Program-made: the position numbers and the translations under genes | Notes under the pieces: generated by a model | The model's database searches: none | What the model was told of the DNA's origin: nothing | The model's input: only the letters and a program-made list of their open reading frames with translations | Shown: piece after piece, positions 41,201-49,345 of the stretch | How the letters are laid out: each line of letters begins with the position of its first letter | Position numbering within the stretch: the stretch's first letter is position 1 | Assembly (NCBI GenBank): GCA_021613535.1 | Contig: CP075497.1 | Location: forward strand, 992,001 to 1,056,000 | DNA length: 64,000 nucleotides | Reading direction: 5' to 3' | Source of the DNA: Adineta vaga | Lineage: Eukaryota; Rotifera

Positions 41201-41905
41201 TCCTCGATTCCATTGCTTCTTCGAATCGCATAACAACTGAATATTCGACCAATGGTAAGATCAAAATGAGTTCGATTTGTTTCTTTGTCTTCACTTTCGA
41301 CCTTACTCATTTGCACTAAGGAAATAATCTCGGTATCATCGAAAGGTACAATGCATTGGTGCAGTTTGTTACTACCATCAGATGTGGCTGTCAGACGGAT
41401 ACGTAATGTTGGATGTTTGCTGACAAGGAGTGCGAGTGCACGATTAAGACGTTGAAGAGAAAGAAATGAATCTGGTGATATGGTAAATACAAGCTGTGAC
41501 GCAGAACTAAGGCGCTCTCGTTCATCCAACCAAATGTACTCTTGCGCAAACGAACCAGAACCTAGGAAAAAAAGCACGATTCAGGCAAAATTGACAGCTG
41601 ACTTTACTTTGATTTGCATGAGGTAGCCTTTTCTCGTTTGTCATGAGTAGACGAACATGTTGATCGATGGTTGGTTGTGTCAAAAAGTCCAGTAGATTGA
41701 GATAGTGACATGGAGTCAAATCGAGTTGATAGTGATTGAAAAGTTGCATTAAAGTCAAAGATGAACCACCCAAAGCGAACCATGTTATAGACTCTTCATT
41801 AGGAACTTTGTCTAGATGCAACAGTGAACACCAGAGTTGACGTACCTTGTCATGAAGTATCTTGTGCTCAGAATCGTTCGAGTTTGTAGAATTTTCTAGT
41901 GACAT
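19884..41905 (-). CDS. Giant non-ribosomal peptide synthetase, T-(C-A-T)x6-C-T
   Basis: Fifteen exons, all on the minus strand, join in frame to 21,297 nt (7,098 residues). Exons: 41905-41608, 41561-40045, 39985-39367, 39294-38284, 38236-36020, 35973-34960, 34912-32690, 32636-31623, 31575-28372, 28324-26733, 26673-25047, 24999-22777, 22720-21710, 21656-20248, 20201-19884. The product has eight carrier (T), seven condensation (C) and six adenylation (A) domains, so it can activate at most six residues in cis. There is no epimerase, methylase, thioesterase or reductase domain. The start ATG at 41905 has a good context; the frame continues upstream only through a hydrophobic stretch lacking a better ATG. 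AATAAA (19883-19888) overlaps the stop codon. NRPSs of this kind are bacterial or fungal; in an intron-bearing animal gene this implies horizontal acquisition. Product unknown. Confidence 0.92.
20248..21656 (-). other. NRPS terminal condensation domain C7
   Basis: Residues 6524-6993. Starts GPASYAQTTIWL and has HHGSFDG, so the catalytic His is present. Well diverged from C2-C6 and not part of their near-identical block. No adenylation domain follows, so it may condense, cyclise or release the chain. Confidence 0.85.
21710..24999 (-). other. NRPS module 6 (C6-A6-T6)
   Basis: Residues 5446-6523. C6 and the first part of A6 are almost identical to module 3. A6: CSFDEHVDEYMG and NVYAPAEC. Hand-aligned pocket: D E D D I V V I S, with the acidic residue at 278 shared with modules 2 and 3. 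T6 has LGGHSLLLMKL. Internal intron 22721-22776. The downstream T/C intron has a weak donor (GTTATT). Confidence 0.8.
25047..28324 (-). other. NRPS module 5 (C5-A5-T5)
   Basis: Residues 4373-5445. C5 has HHAAFDG and the shared N-terminal block. A5: YLVFTSGSTGTSK, PTFDIHMLEILG, NLYGPAEC, FYRTGDLVR, NGKLDRKAL. Hand-aligned pocket: D I L I L S L L I, hydrophobic. T5 has LGGNSLLLMKL. The internal intron 26674-26732 (59 bp, phase 0) matches the module 1 intron 39986-40044 in position, length and most of its bases. It lacks the phase 1 intron near the A5 motif. Confidence 0.8.
28372..31575 (-). other. NRPS module 4 (C4-A4-T4), intronless
   Basis: Residues 3305-4372, one exon. C4 shares the first 140 or so residues, up to HHAAFDG, with modules 3, 5 and 6, then diverges. 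A4 is the odd one out: YIIFTSGSTGEPK, CSFDAHVPELLG, NLYGPAEC, YYKTGDLVR, ENGKVDRARLP. Hand-aligned pocket: D A P H L S L D V. T4 has LGGNSLLLMKL. It lacks both internal introns present in other modules, which suggests a separate origin for A4 or intron loss. Confidence 0.8.
31623..34912 (-). other. NRPS module 3 (C3-A3-T3)
   Basis: Residues 2226-3304. Its first exon (2,223 nt) has the same length as, and is nearly identical to, that of module 6, except in the substrate-binding part of A3 (about 32735-33003). C3 has HHAAFDG; A3 has CSFDEHTQQLMG and NIYAPAEC. Hand-aligned pocket: D E Q D I V I I S. T3 has LGGNSLLLMKL. Internal intron 32637-32689, same position and phase as in modules 1, 2 and 6. 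Confidence 0.8.
34960..38236 (-). other. NRPS module 2 (C2-A2-T2)
   Basis: Residues 1149-2225. C2 starts PASFAQTRLYLDE and has HHAAFDG. Its first roughly 55 codons match modules 3-6 almost exactly, then diverge (from about 38050). A2: FLIFTSGSTGIPK, CSFDEHANECMG, and an A5 motif NIYAPAEC in place of NxYGPTE. Hand-aligned pocket: D E N D I V I I S. T2 has LGGNSLLLMKL. The internal intron at 35974-36019 lies in the Gly codon before the Glu after ITVGG. Confidence 0.8.
38284..41561 (-). other. NRPS module 1 (C1-A1-T1)
   Basis: Residues 100-1148. C1 starts SGSFAQEYIWLDE; its active-site motif is HHAIFDY, keeping both His and the Asp but with Tyr for the usual final Gly. A1 has YVIFTSGSTGTPK, PTFDIHIQEILG, LYGPTEC, FYRTGDVVR and NGKLDRKAL. 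Pocket residues by hand alignment to GrsA (235, 236, 239, 278, 299, 301, 322, 330, 331): D I Q V L S L F A, a mainly hydrophobic pocket. T1 has LGGNSLLLMKL. Two internal introns: 39986-40044 (phase 0) and 39295-39366 (phase 1). A1 is most like A5. Confidence 0.8.
41608..41905 (-). other. NRPS loading carrier domain T0
   Basis: Residues 1-99. The carrier motif FALGGSSLTLMQL supplies the Ser for phosphopantetheine. No adenylation domain precedes it, so its starter must come from elsewhere (another enzyme in trans) or the domain is vestigial. It ends in a phase 1 intron (41562-41607), the same junction phase seen at all later T/C boundaries. Confidence 0.85.
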
Positions 41906-42677
41906 TTTTGTCTTTTTCGAAGCGACTAGGAGAGAAATTAGTAGACAAAAAGGGATAAACATGAAAGAATTTTCGAAAGACAAAATGAGTTGTCTGAAAA
42001 CATTCTGGACGCATCTTTGTAGAAAGGTTTAACCTAAGAAGGAACTCATATGGAGCTTTCTTGAAAAATAAACTTTGAGGTGCCGGTGATAACTGTAAAC
42101 GAAATTCTTATGCAACAAATGAACTCGTCATCTATGAATCTATGAGTTTTGAAGGAAATAATTCTACTCAAAACCTAATCATCTTCAATAGAAATAGTTT
42201 TAGAAAGTCAGAACGATTTTTCAAAATACTTTTGCAACATGATGGAAATAAAATATGTTAATCAAGAAAAAGTGTTTCTCCAGGCTTCAGAACAAATGAC
42301 TGAGTTATTACGTTTATTGTCAACTTGAGAAGAAGAGAAAAAGTCGTAAATCGCACTGATAATCCAAAATGTCCTTGTGTTCCCGATATTACAGTTTTAT
42401 ATATAACTGAGATTTTGCATTGTCATCGCATTGCTTGTTTTTATGATCTTATAATCAACAATCACAAAATCCGTCAATGATTATTTGCGTACTTGAAAAT
42501 ACATCAAAAGTGCACCGTCATCATCATCATCATCCTTATCTGCAATCTCAGGTGAAATAAACTCAGCTCATTCTTCTCTACTCTCGGCAAGCTGTTGCTA
42601 GTGACTGTTGGTAGAACATCCATAGTTTCATAAATAAACCTTCAGTAGACATTGCAGCTAATTTCTTTGAAATAACG
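41906..42677. promoter_or_regulatory. Divergent region between NRPS and an unknown gene
   Basis: About 770 bases separate two divergent starts. Just upstream of the NRPS ATG, CTACTAAT followed by a pyrimidine run and CCTAG (about 41929-41945, minus strand) looks like a 3' splice site, so the NRPS leader may hold an intron. A short CAT repeat is at 42518-42533. No TATA box is convincing. Confidence 0.4.
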
Positions 42678-43172
42678 ATGTCGATAGAAAGTAGAACAAA
42701 ATTCCTGCACACAAAAGAAATCAATGTTTCCAACAACGAATCAGACCAGACTTCCCAACCTCCATTTAAAATGCCTCGAGCACCACCCCATGTCTACTCT
42801 TGTTTTGTCATTAATCGTACGCAGCATCCTATAGAATGCATGGTTCACTATGACGGCCGTCCAGGTGAAGACAAATTTAATGAAGACATTCACGTCACCA
42901 TTTCTGCTAATGATGAAAAATTTTTCCCTCGTTGTTTGTTTCAACCAGATTTACCTGATTCGTACTGCAAATGGGTCAAAATTGTAACTCATATTAAGGT
43001 GAAGAAGCACGATGGTAAAGTGCTCGAAGTCTACTATCCATTTGATCATGTTTATTGTCCAATTCGTAATTGGGAATTTCATGTTTGCGACGAAGGCGAT
43101 ATTTTATCAAAACCACCCACCCGTCCTGCAAACTTACTAAAATATGAAGGACTTGATGAATACGAACGATGA
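42678..43172 (+). CDS. Small hypothetical protein
   Basis: Single exon, 164 residues, ATG in good context (A at -3), AATAAA at 43181 just after the stop. I do not recognise it. The first 35 residues are polar and low in structure. The rest looks like a compact beta-rich fold with several Cys and aromatic residues (YSCFVINRTQHPIECMVHY, FHVCDEGDIL). No signal peptide or membrane helix is seen, so it is probably cytosolic. It is divergent from the NRPS and could share control with it; that is inference only. Confidence 0.6.
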   Translation: MSIESRTKFLHTKEINVSNNESDQTSQPPFKMPRAPPHVYSCFVINRTQHPIECMVHYDGRPGEDKFNEDIHVTISANDEKFFPRCLFQPDLPDSYCKWVKIVTHIKVKKHDGKVLEVYYPFDHVYCPIRNWEFHVCDEGDILSKPPTRPANLLKYEGLDEYER

Positions 43173-43597
43173 TTACCAGAAATAAAAGTGATTTTGAGTT
43201 GACATAACGATCGGATCTTTCCGAAATTTCTTTTCAGTATTTCTTTCTCATTATCCGCTAATAGTGAACGGTATGCGATCACTGTGTATACAGCGTTACA
43301 ATCGAGAGCAGTAAATACAGTTTATGAAATTCATTTTCGACTACAAATGATGATGGCTATTATAGCGTTTATATTTTCATCTTTAAGATAGTGTCTATTT
43401 CGAGAACAAGGGTGCACTTATTTGGATTTTTATTTGTATCAATTTTTAAATAGAATTGCAATCAGTCAGGCTTGAGACCCCAAACGAATAAGTTAGATAC
43501 AATACACGTTCTAAGTAGTATACTACGGTGCCGTTATGTGGTGTATAATATGCATGTTACAAATTTAGTAGCTTATCAAAAAGAGGCTGTATTTCGT
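43173..43597. other. Intergenic, nothing recognised
   Basis: Short AT-rich gap with the poly(A) signal of the upstream gene at 43181 and no other supported feature. Confidence 0.5.
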
Positions 43598-44530
43598 TAT
43601 TTTATCTTTCGTTTACAAGAAAATGTTTGAACCATCTGACCTATATGGTCGACATCACCTTTTGTATTATTATAACATAAGATAATCTGTGGCTTTTTTC
43701 CTTTCCTCATCGACGATTATCTGATCATGATAAACAGATGACAGCAAAATCGCAATGATGAGTATCAGGTTGCAACTCTCGTGGAATTTCCTTCTTATTT
43801 CGTCGAAAAGCTCCTACAAGAGTCGTTTGAACACGTAAAAGATCTTCTTCCAACTCTACACTAGTACAATAGTTGTCCGTAGTAATAGTTCATTCTGTAT
43901 TGATCCAATGATGTACCAATTGTTGTACTAGATTAAGAATTAGATTTGTATCTTTGTCTGCAGCTACTGCATCAGGTTGACGCCCCAGATAAACATCAGC
44001 ATTCAACGGATATACTGTATCCGAATCGCAACACCAAAAGATCTGAAGCTCGTATTTTCCAGGTTTATTAGGGATATATTGATGAAAATTACATCGGCCA
44101 CTGTGAGTGATCCACCAGGCGTATAACATATTTGTAGCCGGGCTAAGAATATTGTCCATAGATCTCTTATTGCTGCCAGTTTATCTACTTTCAGTTTTTC
44201 TTCTCGTGATGATGTATTGCCAAATTGGCAAAACCGAAGTAAGCTTTTGAAACGATTCTTTGTCAAAGTTGCTCGAAATATTGGTCGTCCATATTTCATC
44301 AGAATATGTGTTCTCCCATTGGCTTTCTTTGTCAGAATTTTGCTTATTCCATTGTTTCAAAATCAGATGCATTCGTCGATTGATTTCCTTCACTAAAAGA
44401 AGAACAATTTCTTGAGCTATCAGAAGCTGAAATGCATCTTTCACAGTTTTTATACCTACAGCTGGTCGTTCAATACCATTTTGCTGCCGCAAGATATTAG
44501 CTGATGGTATTTTTCCATTGGGAGTTACCT
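43598..44530 (-). pseudogene. Degenerate piggyBac-type transposase
   Basis: Pieces of one transposase in different minus-strand frames: an N-terminal helical part (about 44190-44490, IAQEIVLLLVKEINRR), the core (about 44100-44300, NRFKSLLRFCQFGN, KVDKLAAIRDL, YTPGGSLTV), then QYIPNKPGKYELQIFWCCDS and ADVYLGRQPD (about 43950-44100). After a stop follow TITTDNYCTS, FRRNKKEIPREL and CYNNTKGDVDHIGQM (to about 43600). These match the order of piggyBac blocks, including the late Asp in the NTKGDVD box. Frameshifts, an internal stop and a missing stretch after LTV make it inactive. I did not find convincing terminal repeats or TTAA ends. Confidence 0.85.
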
Positions 44531-44605
44531 TTAATATTCATTGCCGTACAGATTTAGCTGTAAATATTTGAACCGGTGATTGTTCAACTTGTGATTTACG
44601 TTTCG

Positions 44606-44684
44606 CATCTTGAGGGTGGGTGTGGATTAAAAACATAACCACATCCACACCCACACTCACACCGACAGCTACACCCTCAAGATG
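44606..44684. repeat. Palindromic TGTGGG element with perfect 13-bp terminal inverted repeats
   Basis: 79 bp beginning CATCTTGAGGGTG and ending with its exact complement CACCCTCAAGATG. Inside are a GGGTGTGG arm and CCACACCCACAC arms. No coding capacity. Best copy of a small family also seen at 15379, 47802, 52490 and 63320. Confidence 0.75.
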
Positions 44685-45750
44685 GGATATGGATAATCCG
44701 TCCTATCCGGTGTCTTAAACGTGTGGAAACGTTATCATGTACATAATTATAATATTAGTAATAAATAGAAAATGGGGCAATGAGCACATAAGCGAAATCA
44801 TTCAAAAGGATATTTCTTGGAATGAAATTGAATTGAATTCAGAGAACATGATAAATAATTTCGAGCTCAACTCAATTCGATCCGATGATATGCGAAAAAT
44901 CGTCACAATTTAATTCGTTCATTTAGAAAAAAACGCATTCTCAATTCAACTCAAAATATGAGTTGAGTTGTTGAACTCGTCAATGTGCATTCGAGTATTA
45001 CTAACAAGACAAGATATAGTATATGTATGTGTGTTGTTGAGAATAAGATAATTCATTAATTACATTATCCTAAGTAATTAGAAAATGATGAGGAGAGAGA
45101 TATACACATTTTCATGATGAATTGCTTTAATTCAGATAAGAGAAAGTAAAGATTCACGACTGAATAGAGTGGATGAATACATTTTAACATCACTAACTAT
45201 ATTTCAGATAGATTCAACAGTTGAAACGATATTTAAGTGAATAATAAAGATTTGGTGATTTTTACCAAGATGATAAATAATGAATCTCTTGATATAATAT
45301 CAAAACAAAGATTGATTTGAAAACAATAAATAATATAGAAGAAAATTGTTTTCCTCTTGAATACTTTCCACGAATGATATATCTACGAATTATTTTATTA
45401 TAAAATTCGAACAAATCCTAATCGTTGATTGTAATTATCGTTGTTTTCAATACCATTAGTCAATGATACGATAGTTAAAATGTATGTTAAGTTAGACAAA
45501 GATGTTGAAAAATATATTTGTTTTCCTAACTTTTATCCATTGAAAATTAAAACAAATACAACGTATTTGATCACATGATTGAATATAATAAAAAGATCAG
45601 GTTTATACGACAGAACGATATAAGCATCATATATAAGGAGTTCTCGCATGTTTCAGGCACTCTTTACGATTCATTTCAATCATTTACATACTTCAGAATC
45701 TCCTCAAATAGTTTATTTTACATTCATATTTACAGATTACAAAAAGTCAA
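44685..45750. other. Intergenic, AT-rich
   Basis: About 1 kb with short inverted stretches built on CAACTCAA/TTGAGTTG (about 44820-44990) and the P450 poly(A) signal (AATAAA on the minus strand at 45712-45717). No supported gene. Confidence 0.5.
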
Positions 45751-47298
45751 CTAATCTCTTCTTTGTACACGTGCAAGAATTCCGTTTTTGGCTTTTATTG
45801 TTACACCTTTCATTTCAGGTACAATGTGTTGTCCTGGTATAAGTTCAAAATTGCAACGTTGTACAAGCATAGCAAGTATTACTTTAGCTTCAAGTATAGC
45901 AAAGTTTTGTCCAATACAATTTCGTGGACCTGCAGCAAATGGAAGAAAAGCATATGGATGTGTCATTTTTTGTTTTAATCCAGTCACAGGATCACGTATC
46001 CATCTTGTATAATCGAATTTGAGTGGATTAGGCCAGTAATCTTCACGTCGATGCAAAACATAGTTATGAATGATAATCATGGCATCAACAGGTACATGAA
46101 GTTGAAATTTACCACTGTTAGTACCAATCGTATGTTCTTTTACACATTGACGAACAAAGAAAGGAGCTGGTGGATATAGACGAAGAGTTTCATAAAGAAC
46201 AGCTTCAATAATTTGAAGTTCATTCATATGTTCGAAGGTAGGTAATATTCCATTGGATAGGACGCAATCAACTTCTTTCCGACATGCTTGTAATACTTCA
46301 TCATGAGTCATTAACATGTGAACAGCCCAGGTAATTAAATTTCCAGTTGTTTCATGACCAGCTAAGACGAAAGTGAGGGCTTCTTCTTTAATTTGTTGAT
46401 CTGTAAATGGTTCACCCTGATCGTCAGTGGCTGACAATAGAAGATCGAGAATATCTTGACCTGCACACAAACTATTTGTTTTTCCTTTTCGTCGATCGGC
46501 AATAGCCTGATCAACGAAATCACTAACTTGTTTTGCTCCCTTATCAACAATATTCTTACCCCAAAATGGCAATTCAGCTAGAAAGTTTATTTGATTGATC
46601 ATTCGAAGTGTTCGGTATTCTACTATATCCTTTACTTCTTGAAATGTTTGACACATGATTTCTTTTGCATGTGATGACGTTTCAAAATCCACACCGAAAG
46701 CACTTGATGCGATAATAGAAAGAGTTAAACCATTTAATTGAATTTCAAGATCAACTTGACCTTTAGACGATGATCCTAACAGAACAGAATGAATAGCCTT
46801 TGTCGTTTCGTCTGACATAATCGACACCATTGAACGAAGATTGATAAAATGAAAGGCAGGATTAAGCATTTTACGTGCACGATCATGTTCTTTTCCCTCA
46901 CTAACTAAAAGATTATGTGTACCAATAAATGGTTTGACAATATTAGTTAGATCAGTTGGTTTTCGATAGTTAATACCATTTTCACGACTTAAAACATCAC
47001 TTAAGACTTCCGGTTCAGCAAGTATGATTCGTGTTAGATGACCTAAGCCAAGTAGATAGCAATAGCCATGTTTTTGTGCAAGTTCATTGAAATAATCCAA
47101 TCCTTTACCAACTTTCTTAGCTTGGATTATATCTGGTATTTGACCAATAAGTGGAATGAATGGTTCTCCAGGAATTCCTTGAGCTCGAAAAGCATCATAT
47201 AATTGTTTTTGAGAATGAATTAGTTTGAAGTAAATAACTCCAATAAGAACAAGAATAAGCCCAATAAGAACAAGAATAAGCTCAATAAGATAAATCAT
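45751..47298 (-). CDS. Cytochrome P450 monooxygenase, microsomal type
   Basis: Single exon, 515 residues, normal length. An N-terminal membrane anchor (about 4-27, hydrophobic LVLIG repeats) is followed by a Pro/Gly hinge (GIPGEPFIPLIG). The I-helix oxygen-binding motif AGHETT is at about 313-318, the K-helix ETLR at 370-373, and the haem loop FAAGPRNCIG at 454-463 with the haem-ligand Cys at 461. P450s oxidise small lipophilic molecules using NADPH and P450 reductase at the ER. By general look it belongs near the CYP3/CYP4 clans, but I cannot assign a family. A TATAAATA box is about 105 bases upstream. Intact, no oddities. It could detoxify or tailor; proximity to the NRPS gives only weak support to tailoring. 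Confidence 0.92.
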   Translation of the reverse strand: MIYLIELILVLIGLILVLIGVIYFKLIHSQKQLYDAFRAQGIPGEPFIPLIGQIPDIIQAKKVGKGLDYFNELAQKHGYCYLLGLGHLTRIILAEPEVLSDVLSRENGINYRKPTDLTNIVKPFIGTHNLLVSEGKEHDRARKMLNPAFHFINLRSMVSIMSDETTKAIHSVLLGSSSKGQVDLEIQLNGLTLSIIASSAFGVDFETSSHAKEIMCQTFQEVKDIVEYRTLRMINQINFLAELPFWGKNIVDKGAKQVSDFVDQAIADRRKGKTNSLCAGQDILDLLLSATDDQGEPFTDQQIKEEALTFVLAGHETTGNLITWAVHMLMTHDEVLQACRKEVDCVLSNGILPTFEHMNELQIIEAVLYETLRLYPPAPFFVRQCVKEHTIGTNSGKFQLHVPVDAMIIIHNYVLHRREDYWPNPLKFDYTRWIRDPVTGLKQKMTHPYAFLPFAAGPRNCIGQNFAILEAKVILAMLVQRCNFELIPGQHIVPEMKGVTIKAKNGILARVQRRD

Positions 47299-47401
47299 AG
47301 TATTTCTATTAATGTCTAAGAATAAAGTTGATACTATTCAAACTCAAAGCATCGTCGTTTTGAAAAACAAAATAGCCACATAGTTCGGTGAGAGAACGTA
47401 C

Positions 47402-47409
47402 TATTTATA
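47402..47409 (-). promoter_or_regulatory. Probable TATA box of the P450 gene
   Basis: TATAAATA on the minus strand, about 105 bases before the P450 ATG. Seen in sequence only. Confidence 0.35.
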
Positions 47410-47801
47410 TGCGCCTTCACAGACAAAGAACGAATGAAATGATACTCACAGGTACGTACTTTGCTATAAATATTGTTATCTCTATGTATATAAGCTCTGC
47501 GACATTTATCATTTGCAAACAATGTTAAATTTGCGTAAAGCAAATATTCTCATTTATTTTCCAATTCTGTTGGACGAGTTTTTTCTTCAATATTCAATAC
47601 CAATACTAATTCTCTTCAGAGCACTGATGATGAATCACTCAACAAAAACATTGAATTAGAAGATTTATGTCAATCTAAACAACAAATTCAGTACGATGCT
47701 CATTCCTCCAGAGTTGATCAAATCGTATCAGCAGCTCAATCATGTATATACCTGGTTTCGTCATCAACCGAAATCCATGTAAAATAAACACATATCATTA
47801 T

Positions 47802-47900
47802 ATCTCGAGGGTGTGGGTGATGATGACGATGAGCGTATTAGTAGGAGCGTGCGAGAGTAATGTAGAAGGTATCGGATAGGTGTTCTCATACCCTCAAGAT
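47802..47900. repeat. Palindromic TGTGGG element (99 bp)
   Basis: Starts ATCTCGAGGGTGTGGG and ends ACCCTCAAGAT; the 11-bp ends are inverted with one mismatch and match those of the 44606 copy. The interior is different. Non-coding. Confidence 0.65.
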
Positions 47901-48021
47901 GAATTGTTATTCGCTCGTTTTTATTTTTTTTTATTCAAAAGATAAAATATTCTTATGTGTTTATGATAAAAATGGAAACTTCTTGAATAAATGAGAAGAA
48001 AAAGATGAATGTTCGTTCTTT

Positions 48022-49345
48022 TCATTGAAATGTTTGTTGAATTGGATTGAAATAGATATAACCAGGGCCACGTCCAGTAACTGAATATGTTCCAAATGTA
48101 TTTGGTGCATATGTTGTAAATACTAATATGTATTTAACATCCGATCGAAGTTCAGCTGTTATTTGAAATTGACTTGCACTAGCTCCATCATCATTTTCTG
48201 CATGAACATTAATTTGAGGTAAAAATGGATAAAAATTTCCTTGATAAATATAACCATATGTATCATAACGACTTGCACTTGTAAATGTATAATTTCCTGT
48301 TTCATTAACTCGAACTTCAAATGCTTGATAATAATATGCTTGAGAACTATTTCCAGTACGATCATAATGAGGATTTAATGTTGTTAATTCATTATTATGA
48401 ACAACACTAACAATAAGTGGTCGAGATGTTGTAGTAGTTGTAGTTGTTGTTGTCGATGGAGTTAATGGATAAAAATAAATATGACCTGGACCTTTTGCAA
48501 TAACTGAAAAAGGTCCTCTCGTACCGGAACCATGTGTTGTTACGACTAATGTATATGGAATACCAGCTTCAAGATAAATTGGTATTTTAAATTGATTACC
48601 CATACCATCATCATTATGTGCAATTAAATTATATTGTGGATTTGATGGATAAAATGTTCCATTATAAAGATATCCATGTGTATCCATTCCACTTATACTT
48701 GATAAATCATAATAACCTGATATTGGAACATATAATTGAATTGCTTCATAATAAGTACTTGGTGAACCTCCTGGACGTGTATAGAGTCCATCTAAACTAT
48801 CTAATGTACTGGTATAATTTGATATATAAATAGGTGGTTCAGTCGTTTGATAAACTAAATATGAAATTAAATTAAATTTTTTTATAATAAAAATCTTTAC
48901 CTGGTGGACATGATTGTTCGTTAATCGTTGATGTTGGAAAACAAAGTGGTTGAGAATCACAATTTGGATGACGAAGACAAATTTCATTCACTTGACATGC
49001 ATCATTTGGCGATTGACATCGTGAATATTGTGCGCATGTACGAGTATGTAGTGTACAAACATACATTGAATTTGAAAATGAATATTGTAAACATCCACAT
49101 GCAGGATTTTGTGAACATTGACTGTATTGATATTGATTTCCATCATTACATGTTTGACAATTGATTTGTACTATTTAGGAAAGAATTATTTTAAAAAAAT
49201 GAACGTTTTTTTATACTTACTGATTAAACTAAAAGAAAAGAAAACGTTTTAGATTAAATTAGAGAAAAATTATGTTTTCTTTTTAATCTTACGTTAGAAG
49301 AATCAGAAGATTTGTTTGTAACATAGTTATTTGAAATGAAATCAT
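48022..49345 (-). CDS. Secreted protein with Cys-rich region and two PPC-like beta-sandwich repeats
   Basis: Exons 49345-49293, 49228-49221 (8 nt), 49170-48901 and 48854-48022 join in frame to 387 residues. A signal peptide is formed across the first introns (TMLQTNLLILLTLIIQ). Residues about 24-110 are rich in Cys (CQTCNDGNQ, NPACGC, CPP). Two similar domains of about 115 residues follow, each with a YDxYGYxYxGxFYP-like turn, an NDDG loop and a GPGxIYF end. They are joined by a run of nine Thr. They resemble bacterial pre-peptidase C-terminal (PPC) sandwiches that bind or mask substrates outside the cell. No enzyme domain is present. Function unknown; surface or mucus protein is inferred. 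Confidence 0.7.

Larger units (their letters stand above)
47299..48021. other. Intergenic between P450 and secreted protein gene
   Basis: Holds the P450 promoter, the palindromic element at 47802-47900 and an open stretch of 82 codons on the plus strand (47539-47784) without a start ATG. The latter has a fair acceptor (CTAATTCTCTTCAG ending about 47617), so it could be an orphan exon, but no partner exon is found. Confidence 0.4.

Noticed and set aside
19884-41983. Reading the NRPS as about ten separate genes or as frameshifted pseudogenes
   Set aside because: Each break has matching GT-AG sites and phases, introns recur at equivalent module positions, and the joined frame runs the full length.
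41906-41983. Upstream extension of the NRPS start with a hydrophobic leader
   Set aside because: The frame there begins with TTG. The only ATG (41962) would put a signal-like stretch on a cytosolic enzyme, and a splice-acceptor-like sequence lies in between. ATG at 41905 has a better context.
44820-44990. Inverted CAACTCAA/TTGAGTTG words as a transposon end
   Set aside because: Short, imperfect and in AT-rich sequence; no paired terminus or target duplication seen.
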